DNA of 64,000 bases from Ktedonobacterales bacterium (GTDB taxonomy: Bacteria > Chloroflexota > Ktedonobacteria > Ktedonobacterales > JADMIN01), in assembly GCA_025935195.1 (NCBI GenBank), contig JAICVS010000003.1, forward strand, positions 1-64,000, given 5' to 3'. Below are positions 40,186 to 48,283 of the stretch, piece after piece. A model generated the notes under the pieces. The model saw only the letters and a program-made list of their open reading frames with translations, ran no database searches and had not been told where the DNA came from. The translations under genes and the position numbers were made by a program. Numbering within the stretch: position 1 is the first letter of the stretch; every line of letters begins with the position of its first letter.

Positions 40186-41715
40186 ATGGATGCTTCTGCA
40201 GTGGCTCGTAAACGGGCATTACTTAGCACAGCGTATTTTGGCGATCCTACCGCCGAATTTGACCAAGCACTACATGCTACATTTGTAGAGACCGACATCT
40301 GGGCAGGCGTGATCAAGGATCAAGTGAATATTGTACTAGGGGCAAAGGGCACGGGGAAGAGCGCGATGTATTCCCTCCTCTTTGTCAAGCGCAGGGAATT
40401 GCGCAAGCGTCGGATCGTCGTCGTGGGTGCCGAAAGCCTGGAGGACGATCCCATATTCGTCAGCTTATCCATCAATCCAACTCTAAGCGAAGAGCAGTTT
40501 GCCACCCTGTGGAAACTGTATTTCCTTGCCCTTGTTGGAGGCGCACTCAGGTCACTGAGGATACGCGACGCCTCGGCACGTCGGGTCATCTCTGTACTCG
40601 AAGGAGAGAGTTTGCTACCACGTGCGGATGGATCGCTATTCGTGAGGACATTCAACGAGGCGCTGCGCTATGTCAACGCAGAACTAGAGGGGGAGTTCGG
40701 CGTTTCCGGGCCATCGCCTGTGCAGGTAAGAGTCAGCGGTAGAATCGTCTTGCACGAGCCCACAGCCGAGGAGCGACAGCAGGGCAAGATCGGGCTCAAT
40801 GAACTGCTTACGCTCGTCGGAAAGTCTCTCACGAAAGCGAAACTAGCTGTTTGGCTACTCGTTGATAGGCTCGACATGGCGTTTCCATCGGATGAAGCCC
40901 TGGAAATCCGTGCACTCAGAGCACTCTTCCGAGCGTACATATCGCTGGGGTTGCCAGCGTACGGGTTCAAAATCAAACTCTTCGTGCGTGCAGATACATG
41001 GGATCGTCTTACTAGGAACCTTGATGCAGGGGGCAGGTTTCCTGGCGCCAACATGCTCAACGGCACTGAGATAAGATGGAGCAGCAATGCTCTGTTGAAT
41101 CTAGTAGTCCGCCGTATCCTACACAATGAGCACCTCTGCAGGCATTACGGGGTCAAAGCAGACCATGTTCGGGCGGACTACCGACAACAAGAGGCACTAT
41201 TCGCTCGCGTGTTTCCGGAACATGTCGAGACGGATGCCGGCATAGTGAAGACCTTTGAGTGGATCCTACAACAGATTCGAGACGGTACAGGCAATGTAGC
41301 TCCGCGAGAACTCATCCTCATGTTGTCTTATGCACGCGAGGCCCAGCTGCAACGCCTAGACCTTGGGATTGTCGAGAGCGTCGACGAGCATCTGTTCGAT
41401 CAAAATGCATTGAAGATAGCTGCCGCTAAAGTGTCGGATTTCCGCTTGTATCGCACGCTCTTCACTGAGTATCCATACATACGCTCGGCAGTCGACGCCT
41501 TACGCGGTGGAGAAGCCTCGTACACAGTAGAGCGGCTGGAGCGGCTATGGCGCGATTTGCCATGGCAGGTTATGACAATGAACGACACTCACCAACTGGT
41601 GGATCGACTTACAGCGCTCGGCTTCTTTGAAGTGAAGTCGGCAGGGAATGTAACCATGTACCACGTCCCACCGATCTACCAGCACGCATTGGCTTTGTTC
41701 GAGCAGCATAGATGA
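40186..41715 (+). CDS. P-loop ATPase of the Sll1717 type
   Basis: 509 residues, soluble. The N-terminus has FGDPTAEFDQALHATFVET and a Walker A GAKGTGKS (residues 52-59); Walker B is VWLLVDRLD (222-230), and a sensor-like strand KLFVRADTWDRL follows near 264-275. The last 60 residues look like a winged helix (QLVDRLTALGFFEVKSAGNVTMYHVPPIYQHAL). The order and the YFGD/IVLG(A/R)KGTGKS pattern match the P-loop ATPase Sll1717 group, of unknown biological function. GGGAGGGG precedes the ATG. The region is clearly AT-richer than the genes on both sides, with ATA, AGA, CTA and TTA codons that neighbours avoid, which suggests lateral transfer. Association with the two coiled-coil genes is by position. 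Confidence 0.72.
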   Translation: MDASAVARKRALLSTAYFGDPTAEFDQALHATFVETDIWAGVIKDQVNIVLGAKGTGKSAMYSLLFVKRRELRKRRIVVVGAESLEDDPIFVSLSINPTLSEEQFATLWKLYFLALVGGALRSLRIRDASARRVISVLEGESLLPRADGSLFVRTFNEALRYVNAELEGEFGVSGPSPVQVRVSGRIVLHEPTAEERQQGKIGLNELLTLVGKSLTKAKLAVWLLVDRLDMAFPSDEALEIRALRALFRAYISLGLPAYGFKIKLFVRADTWDRLTRNLDAGGRFPGANMLNGTEIRWSSNALLNLVVRRILHNEHLCRHYGVKADHVRADYRQQEALFARVFPEHVETDAGIVKTFEWILQQIRDGTGNVAPRELILMLSYAREAQLQRLDLGIVESVDEHLFDQNALKIAAAKVSDFRLYRTLFTEYPYIRSAVDALRGGEASYTVERLERLWRDLPWQVMTMNDTHQLVDRLTALGFFEVKSAGNVTMYHVPPIYQHALALFEQHR

Positions 41716-41965
41716 GATTGATGTCGGAACATTCAGGGTGAGGCTAAGTGGCAAGTCGTCGACGATCCACTGGCTGTAAGTTCTACTCGCTGCCAAATCT
41801 AACCGGATTCTCAATGGCTACTGCCGCCTGGGTTGCGTCTCGGATACATGCTTAGGGGATCGCACGCTTGCGTCGCGGGCATTCCTTGGCGCAACATAGA
41901 ACATTCAAGCTCGCTCGCGCGCTCGTTTGAGCCACTGCAGGCTGTATGATTGATTCGGTGCGTCC

Positions 41966-43258
41966 TCACGGCCGGCGCGAGCGCGAACCGCCGCTCATCG
42001 CTCTGGTGGCGCCCGTGTCGTCGTCGTCCGTGTCGTGCGCGTGCGCTGGATGGATGGTTCGCTCGTGTGGTGGCGGAGGGATGGTCGCGGCATCGGCGGC
42101 AGCGGATGCGGCGGCAGCGGCGGTCGTGACCGGGACGACGGGGGCGCCGAACTGTTCGGGGAACTGGTGCGCGTGCGTCTGCCGCCACTCGCGCCAGATT
42201 TCGGAGAGCGCCGCCTGGATCAGCCCGGCGAGCGGCGAGGCGAAGAGCGCGCCCCAGATGCCGAAGAGCTCACCGCCGGCCAGCAGCGCGAAGATCGAGA
42301 CGGCGGGATGCACGCCGACCGCGCGCCCAACGACGCGCGGCCCCACCACGTCGCCCTCGATGATATGCACAATCACGAAGTACGCCAGCACGACCAGCGC
42401 CAGCACCCAGCTTTGCGTCAGCGCGATCAGCACGCAGGCGGCGCCGGAGACGAAGACGCCGATCACGGGGATGAACTCCAGGATGAAGGCGAGCACGCCC
42501 AGCAGCACGGCGTAGGGGACGTGCAGCGCGGCCATGCCGATGCCCACCAGCGCGCCGATCAGCGTGGAGAGGATGAGCTGGCCGCGGATGTAGCCGCCGA
42601 CGACACGCTGGAAGGTCAGCAGCATGAAGGAGACGCGCGTCCGGTGCTTGATCGGGGCGCTGGTGCGCAGCCAGGCGATCACGCGCTGCCCGTCAATCAA
42701 GAGGTAGATGCTCAACACCGTCACCAGCACCGTGTCCAGCACGCCGTTGAAGATGCCTTCGAGGAAGGGCACGATGCCCGCCGCCAACACCTGCGTCTGG
42801 CGCAGGATCTGATCGCCGACGGACTGAATCTGTGATTGCGAGATGCCCAACTGGCGCAGTCGTGTGATCAGCGGCGAATCCGCGCCGTTCTTGCCGGGGG
42901 TGATCAGGGTGGAGACCTGCTGCGTGAGCATGCCGACCTGCGTGATGGCTGTGCTGACGATGAGATAGCCGAGCGCGCCGATGACGCTGACGAAGGCCAG
43001 GTAGACCACCAAGAGCGCCAGCGGGCGCGGCAGGAAGCGGCTCAGGAACTTGACCGCCGGCATCAGCGCGTAGGCCAGCAGCGCCGCGACGATCAGGATG
43101 AGCAGTGCGCGGATCACGTGCGAGGCGGCCCAGACGACGAGCGCGACGATGATCAGCCAGCCGAGCACGGCGATGGCGGTGTCGCGCCGCCGCGCCCAAC
43201 GCTCGTTGGCGGGCGAGACATCGCGCCGGTCAGATGATTGTGGTGCGGTGGTGAGCAT
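41966..43258 (-). CDS. AI-2E family transporter (PerM/YdiK/YtvI-like permease)
   Basis: 430 residues. Helices at the start (TAIAVLGWLIIVALVVWAASHVIRALLILIVAALLAYALMPAVKFL), a long loop with LGISQSQIQSVGDQI, then IPFLEGIFNGVLDTVLVTVLSIYLLIDG and the C-terminal block FILEFIPVIGVFVSG, IIEGDVVGPRVVGRAVGVHP, which mark the AI-2E transporter family. Despite the name, most members have other or unknown substrates. A His/Asp-rich, hydrophilic tail (AHAHDTDDDDTG) is unusual and could bind metal. I use the ATG at 43256-43258, nine bases after AGGA. It is convergent with the AT-rich island, which ends 250 bases away; that gap contains nothing I can name. Confidence 0.85.
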   Translation of the reverse strand: MLTTAPQSSDRRDVSPANERWARRRDTAIAVLGWLIIVALVVWAASHVIRALLILIVAALLAYALMPAVKFLSRFLPRPLALLVVYLAFVSVIGALGYLIVSTAITQVGMLTQQVSTLITPGKNGADSPLITRLRQLGISQSQIQSVGDQILRQTQVLAAGIVPFLEGIFNGVLDTVLVTVLSIYLLIDGQRVIAWLRTSAPIKHRTRVSFMLLTFQRVVGGYIRGQLILSTLIGALVGIGMAALHVPYAVLLGVLAFILEFIPVIGVFVSGAACVLIALTQSWVLALVVLAYFVIVHIIEGDVVGPRVVGRAVGVHPAVSIFALLAGGELFGIWGALFASPLAGLIQAALSEIWREWRQTHAHQFPEQFGAPVVPVTTAAAAASAAADAATIPPPPHERTIHPAHAHDTDDDDTGATRAMSGGSRSRRP

Positions 43259-43369
43259 AGCCATCCATCCTGAGCGCGGAGCGACGCGCATCCTGGCCGG
43301 GTCCGCCGTATCTCCCGCGTATGGCACAGTATCGCAACTGGCGGGCCAGTCCGGCACGAGGAGGGACGA

Positions 43370-43480
43370 GAATTACCACAGAGGACACGGAGGAACACGG
43401 AGGGCAGAGGGCAGAAGAGGAGAGAGGATGACGAGAACCAACACAGAGGAACGGAGGCGAGGGAGGTTCACGGAGGGGGT
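43370..43480. repeat. Degenerate ACAGAGGACACGGAGG repeat
   Basis: CCACAGAGGACACGGAGGAA is followed by CACGGAGGGCAGAGGGCAGAAGAGGAGAGAGG, then ACACAGAGGAACGGAGG and GGTTCACGGAGGG. Purine-rich and non-coding. It fills most of the 367-base gap between two divergent genes and presumably overlaps their promoters. A related stretch is at 495-537. Confidence 0.6.
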
Positions 43481-43625
43481 AGGGAGAGGCAGCGCGCGGG
43501 CCACTGCGGGGAGAGGGGGGCGGAGTGTGCTGGGCAGGGTCTAGTGCCATGAAGAGAAGGCTTGAAGACAGGCCGCTGTGTGCGGTAGCCTACTGTGCAG
43601 ACATGGCGCCCGGAAGGAGGAATGT

Positions 43626-44234
43626 GTGGATCAGTCGAGCGCTTTCGCCGCTCTGCCGCCGCCAGCGGCGCGGCGCCGTCCGCTACGGGCTGTCGTGCGC
43701 GCGGTGGCGCTGCTGGCCGCCTGTATCCCACTCGCCGCCTGCACGCTCTCGATCACGGGGCCGCGCGCGGCGACAACATCGGGCAACGCGATCTCCATTC
43801 CGGTGCGCGTGGTGCATGACGGCGCGGGCGGCACGGCTATTCTGGTCGGCGTGACCATCGGCGGCAAAGGACCGTTCACCTTCGTGCTCGATACCGGCGC
43901 CGAGTCGTCGCTGATCGATTCCGCCACCGCCAAACGGCTCGACCTCAAGGCCGCCGGCAGCCCGCACCCGATCTCTGGCATCGGCGGCGTGCAGCAGGCC
44001 GTGCCGGTCCAGCTCAAGGATTGGCACGCGGATACGCTGCGGCTGCCGGCGGTGACGATGGATAGCGCATCGTTCGCCGGCGACCGCTTCGGCAACAATA
44101 TTCGCGGCCTGCTCGGTTCGGACGTGCTCAGCCAGTTCGGCACGATTACGATTGACTACGCCGGCGGCACGCTCACCGTCTACAAGCAGATCGCGGCGGT
44201 GCGGCCGCGCTTTGGGTACGCCCATGCCGCCTGA
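43626..44234 (+). CDS. Lipoprotein-type retroviral-like aspartyl protease
   Basis: 202 residues. A basic start and a hydrophobic stretch end in a lipobox (IPLAAC), so the mature protein should be lipid-anchored outside the membrane. The catalytic loop is FVLDTGAESSLID, and a hydrophobic-hydrophobic-Gly motif (RGLLGSDVL) lies near the end, as in single-domain, dimeric retropepsin-like proteases (gag-asp family). I start at the GTG at 43626, five bases after AAGGAGG; the longer frame has no signal. It overlaps the next gene by 11 bases. Confidence 0.78.
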   Translation: MDQSSAFAALPPPAARRRPLRAVVRAVALLAACIPLAACTLSITGPRAATTSGNAISIPVRVVHDGAGGTAILVGVTIGGKGPFTFVLDTGAESSLIDSATAKRLDLKAAGSPHPISGIGGVQQAVPVQLKDWHADTLRLPAVTMDSASFAGDRFGNNIRGLLGSDVLSQFGTITIDYAGGTLTVYKQIAAVRPRFGYAHAA

Positions 44235-46299
44235 GCCACCTGAGCGCGGCGCCGGGGCATCCGCCGGCGACGAGCGCGAGACGACCGAGGCGGCGCGGCA
44301 GCCGCCACACGTGGGGGCGCCGGCGATTGTGGGCGCCGACATCGGCGGCACGTTCACCGATTTCGTGTATTGGAACGGGCGCGCGGTGGTCTTCTCCAAG
44401 CTGCCGACCACGCCCGCGCCGGAGGACGCGCTGCTCGCGGGCATCGCGCGGCTCGACGCCGACCGCGCGGATGTGACGCTGGTGCATGGCTCGACAGTGG
44501 CGACCAACGCCTTTCTGGAGCGCAAGGGCGCGCGCGTTGTGCTTGTCACCACGGCGGGCTTTGGCGACGTGCTGGAGATCGGCCGGCAGAATCGCGCGCG
44601 CATCTACGACATCCGCGCCGCCAAGCCGCTCCCGCTCGTGCCGGCCGTCTGCCGGCTGGAGGCGCACGAGCGCCTGGACGCTTCGGGAAACGCGCTCGTG
44701 CCGCTCACGGATGCTGAGGTGGAGCGCGTCGCGCGCGCGGCCGAGGCGCTGCATCCCGAGGCCATCGCGATCTGCCTGCTGCACGCCTACGCGAACCCGG
44801 CGCACGAGCTACGCCTGCGCGACGCGCTGCGCGCGCTCACGCCGTTCGTCTATTGCTCCGCCGAGATCGATCCGGCCTACCGCGAATACGAGCGGTCGAG
44901 CACGACGGTCTTCAACGCCTACGTCGGCCCGCTCGTCGCCGGCTATGTGGAGCGGCTGCAAGCGCGGCTGCGCTGCCCGCTGCGCCTGCTTGGCTCAAAC
45001 GGCGGGCGCCAGGTGGGTGGGCCGCTGCGCCGGCCGGCCAGCATGATCCTCTCCGGTCCGGCTGGCGGCGTGATCGGCGCGCGCGCCGTGGCGCGGGCGG
45101 CGGGCGAGCGTGAGATCATCACGCTGGATATGGGCGGGACGAGTACGGACGTGGCGCTGATCGCCGGGGAGCCGCTGGCCTCGCGCGAGACGCTGCTGGA
45201 GGGGCTGCCACTGCGCGAGCCGATGCTCGACATCCACACCATCGGCGCGGGCGGCGGCTCCATCGCGCGTTTCGACCGCGGCGGCGCGCTGGTGGTCGGG
45301 CCGGAATCGGCGGGCGCGAACCCCGGCCCCGCCTGCTATGGGCGCGGCGGCGAGAGCTTCACCGTGACCGATGCGCACGTGATCCTCGGCCATGTGCCGC
45401 TGGATGCGTTTCTAGGCGGGCGCATGCCGCTGGACCACGCCGCCGCCGAACGGGCCGGCCGCGCCGCGCTGGCTGGCCGCGCGCATGGTGATCCCGACGA
45501 TCACGATCTCGTGGCCTTCGCGGAGGGGGTGTTGAGCGTGGCTGAGGCGGCGATGGAGCGAGCGATCCGCGCCGTCAGCGCGCGGCGCGGCTACGATCCG
45601 GCGGGGTTCGCGCTGTTCTGCTTCGGCGGCGCGGGCGGGCTGCACGCGGTGCGGCTGGCGCGGGCGCTTGGCATGCGCGGCGTGCTGATCCCGCGCGCGG
45701 CCGGCGTGTTGAGCGCGCTGGGCATGGCGCTGGCCGATACGGTGGCAACGGCGCGGGAGAGCGTCTTGCGCGAGCTGGATGCGCGCGACGACGCGGAGCT
45801 GCGCGCGCGCTTTGCGCGGCTGGGGCGCGAGGCCAGCGCCGCACTGCTGGCCGACGGCCACGCGGGCGAAAGTCTCACTCTGCTGCCGGCGCTCGATCTG
45901 CGCTATCGCGGCCAATCCTACGAGTTGAGCATCCCCTGGGCGGATGAGGGCGCGGCCACTGGCGCGGCGTTCCATGCCGAGCACCTGCGCCGCTTTGGAT
46001 ATGCCGATCCCACACGGACTGTGGAGGCGGTCAACGCGCAGGTCACGGTTCGCGCCATCAATGACGGCTTCCCGCTGCCGGAGCTGCCGGAGGGGGAGGC
46101 GGAGGCGCCGGAGCGGCGCGTGACGGCCTACTTCGAGGGCCGGCAGTACGAGACGGCGGTATATCGCATGGCGCGGCTCATGCGCGACCAGCGCATCGCC
46201 GGCCCGGCCATCCTGGCCGACGACTTCGCGACCGTGCTCATCCCGCCGGATACGATGGCCCAGAGTGATCGCTTCGGCACCATCCATGTCACGCTGTAG
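44224..46299 (+). CDS. Hydantoinase/oxoprolinase subunit A family protein
   Basis: 691 residues, the usual HyuA size. ATP-binding ASKHA-type signatures: AIVGADIGGTFTDFVYWNG near residue 35, TLVHGSTVATNAFLERKGA, and IITLDMGGTSTDVALIAG; also HTIGAGGGSIA and NPGPACYGRGG of the hydantoinase A domain. Members cleave hydantoins, oxoproline or N-methylhydantoin with ATP, and almost always work with HyuB. No HyuB follows: the next gene is on the other strand. Its start overlaps the protease stop, implying coupled translation, which is an odd pairing. A hairpin terminates it. Confidence 0.88.
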   Translation: MPPEPPERGAGASAGDERETTEAARQPPHVGAPAIVGADIGGTFTDFVYWNGRAVVFSKLPTTPAPEDALLAGIARLDADRADVTLVHGSTVATNAFLERKGARVVLVTTAGFGDVLEIGRQNRARIYDIRAAKPLPLVPAVCRLEAHERLDASGNALVPLTDAEVERVARAAEALHPEAIAICLLHAYANPAHELRLRDALRALTPFVYCSAEIDPAYREYERSSTTVFNAYVGPLVAGYVERLQARLRCPLRLLGSNGGRQVGGPLRRPASMILSGPAGGVIGARAVARAAGEREIITLDMGGTSTDVALIAGEPLASRETLLEGLPLREPMLDIHTIGAGGGSIARFDRGGALVVGPESAGANPGPACYGRGGESFTVTDAHVILGHVPLDAFLGGRMPLDHAAAERAGRAALAGRAHGDPDDHDLVAFAEGVLSVAEAAMERAIRAVSARRGYDPAGFALFCFGGAGGLHAVRLARALGMRGVLIPRAAGVLSALGMALADTVATARESVLRELDARDDAELRARFARLGREASAALLADGHAGESLTLLPALDLRYRGQSYELSIPWADEGAATGAAFHAEHLRRFGYADPTRTVEAVNAQVTVRAINDGFPLPELPEGEAEAPERRVTAYFEGRQYETAVYRMARLMRDQRIAGPAILADDFATVLIPPDTMAQSDRFGTIHVTL

Positions 46300-46306
46300 T
46301 AGGAAA

Positions 46307-46338
46307 GCGCCCCGACAGCTCACAGGCCATCGGGGCGC
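46307..46338. terminator. Hairpin terminator between convergent genes
   Basis: GCGCCCCGA (46307-46315) pairs with TCGGGGCGC (46330-46338), eight bases after the HyuA stop and before the convergent IPT/TIG gene end. Confidence 0.65.
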
Positions 46339-46366
46339 GGTCGTCACGTGTCCTCGCGGATGTGGG

Positions 46367-47821
46367 CTAGCGTCCGTCGCCGCCGGGGCCGAAGCGCGGC
46401 AGGCGGGTGTCGTCCACGATCTCTTCCTCGTCGGTGTAGACCTCCTCGGCGGTGGCCCGGCTCTGGCCGATCAATTGCTGGCGGCCCTTGGCGTCCACGG
46501 CGTAGATGTCGCGCTCGACGGTCATCTGCCCGGCGGCGCCACCGGCGCTGGTGCCTTGCGCGTTGACGACGATGCGGTCCAGCTCCTGGATCGTCACCGG
46601 CTCATCCTTCTTGCGGCGGCGCAGGAAGAAGAGCAACAGCGCCAGCAGCAGCAGCAGGAAGAGCAGGCCGATCACGCAGAAGACCAGCGTGGGCGGCGCG
46701 GGCGTGGGCGAGGGCGGCAGGACTTTGCCATGCACCAGCAGCGTCGCCTGCGCCGAGAACTTGGGCTGCGCGCAGGCGCCGGAGGGCTGGACAGCCTTGA
46801 CGGTGAGCGTCGTGTCATTGTCGGGGCTGGGCGCGTTGAAGGTCGCGCTGAACGAGCCGTCGTTGTTCACCGTCGCGGTCGCCGCCGCCGTCTGGCAGCC
46901 GTCGCTGCCGCCGTAGAGGATCTGCACCTGCCCGTCGCTCGACGAGAACTGCGTGCCGGTGACGGTGACCTGCTTGCCGGCGTCCACCGGCCCGCTCACG
47001 GTGATGGTCGGGTTCAGCTGCGCCACCTGCGCCTGCACGTCCAGCGTCGCCGTGGCTTGCAGGTTGGGCGTGGCGCCGCAGCTCTTCTGCGGCTCGACGG
47101 CGACGACTGCGAGCTTGGTCTCCACCGTGACGGCCGGTGCGTTGAAGGTGGCGGTGAAGGTGCCGTCGTCGGCGACAGCGGCGGTGGCGACGCTGTTGGC
47201 GCAGCCGTTGGAGCCGTCGGCGCTGTAGAGCACCTCGACCTGGCCGCCCGACTTGGTGGAGGGGAAGAAGTCCTTGCCGGAGACCTGCACGGCGCCGCCG
47301 CTGGCGACGGGGCTGCTGACCGTCAGCGATGGGCTGAGCACCTGGAAGCCGCCGGGGCTTTCCAGCGTCGTGCCGGTGCCGCTGTCGGTGGCGCAGATGG
47401 CGTACTTGCCGGGCGCGGTGGAGGGCCAGGCGAAGACGATGGTGATGGTGCCGTCGGCGCCCACCGTTCCCGTCGCGCCGGTGATGGTGATGATCGTGCC
47501 GGCGCAGTCGGTGGCGCTGTAGCCGATGACGATGCGCGCGCCGGGGGTGAGGCTGGTGCCTTTGAGGGTGAGCTGCGTGCCGGTCATGCCGTAGCCCGGC
47601 GTCACCGAGACGCATTTGCCGGGGTCCGAGGCGCAGAGGGAGCGCGGAATGGCGGGTAGAGCGGGATGCGGCGGGCCGGCGAGAGCGACGCCGGACAGCG
47701 TGACCAGCGCGAGTAGCGCGGCCAGGGCGAGCGCCGTGAGCAGCCGGCCTCCGTGGCGCCGCGCGCCCGCCATGCTGGCATCCTCACGATTCGGCGTGTG
47801 TGCCGTCGGGTCGTGTCCCAT
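46367..47821 (-). CDS. Secreted IPT/TIG-repeat protein with C-terminal membrane anchor
   Basis: 484 residues. A signal-like segment (LLTALALAALLALVTLSGVALA) is followed by three Ig-like units beginning VSVTPGYGMTGTQLTLKG, LTVSSPVASGGAVQVSGKDF and ITVSGPVDAGKQVTVTGTQF, each with a paired cysteine. A Pro-rich hinge, a strong helix (LVFCVIGLLFLLLLLALLLFFLRRRKK) and a 90-residue acidic cytoplasmic tail close it. Likely a cell-surface binding or scaffolding protein; no enzyme motif. I start at the ATG at 47819-47821, 11 bases after AAGGAGG. Confidence 0.75.
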   Translation of the reverse strand: MGHDPTAHTPNREDASMAGARRHGGRLLTALALAALLALVTLSGVALAGPPHPALPAIPRSLCASDPGKCVSVTPGYGMTGTQLTLKGTSLTPGARIVIGYSATDCAGTIITITGATGTVGADGTITIVFAWPSTAPGKYAICATDSGTGTTLESPGGFQVLSPSLTVSSPVASGGAVQVSGKDFFPSTKSGGQVEVLYSADGSNGCANSVATAAVADDGTFTATFNAPAVTVETKLAVVAVEPQKSCGATPNLQATATLDVQAQVAQLNPTITVSGPVDAGKQVTVTGTQFSSSDGQVQILYGGSDGCQTAAATATVNNDGSFSATFNAPSPDNDTTLTVKAVQPSGACAQPKFSAQATLLVHGKVLPPSPTPAPPTLVFCVIGLLFLLLLLALLLFFLRRRKKDEPVTIQELDRIVVNAQGTSAGGAAGQMTVERDIYAVDAKGRQQLIGQSRATAEEVYTDEEEIVDDTRLPRFGPGGDGR

Positions 47822-48202
47822 GGTGGCCGGCGCCTCCTTCTCTCTCTTCCACTTCTTCATCAATCCACAGCCAACTGGTTAGGAGTCGTCTGGATGGCTG
47901 TTGCCGGAATATTGCCGGAATGTCGTCGGGGCGCGCCGAAGTGTCAGGCCGAACCGACGCGCCGATGGTCACACCATGAGGTGCCGGCGCAAACTCAGCC
48001 AGTGTAGCAGTGCGGCGGCGTGCCGTCAAGCGTCGCTCTGCCAAAATGCGCGCGGTGGGCGTGACGCCCCTTAGTCGTTGAAACGAACGAATAGCCCATC
48101 GGTATTGCGCGATGCACAGATGGCCGGAGTCTGGGCGAGAGAAGTGCGGGAGAAGCGATCGTTGCGGCGGTACTTCCGGCGTGCGCCATGTGGGGCCGCG
48201 CT
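47822..48202. other. Gene-free divergent region
   Basis: No gene or RNA family recognised. TCGTTGAAACGAACGA near 48072 is a small palindrome (TCGTTGAAACGA) and may be another degenerate stem-TGAA-stem repeat; GAGGTGCCGGCGCA near 47981 resembles the GTGCCGGCGCAC part of the long repeats. Confidence 0.35.
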
Positions 48203-48230
48203 TTGCGTGGCGCGCGATTCGCTCTATAGT
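48203..48230 (+). promoter_or_regulatory. Probable promoter of the RNase D-like gene
   Basis: TTGCGT (48203-48208), a 16-base spacer, TATAGT (48225-48230), about 50 bases before the ATG at 48284. Confidence 0.5.
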
Positions 48231-48283
48231 TATGGGAACGGCCATATGCCGGATGGGAGCACGACGAACGACGAGGAACAGCT

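Noticed and set aside
46265-47659. A 464-residue plus-strand frame opposite the IPT/TIG gene
   Set aside because: Antisense, Arg/Gly/Ala-rich and without motifs, whereas the minus strand has a signal sequence, Ig-like repeats and a membrane helix.
47864-48202. Riboswitch or structured leader before the RNase D-like gene
   Set aside because: Several short stems can be drawn, but no known riboswitch core is recognisable.
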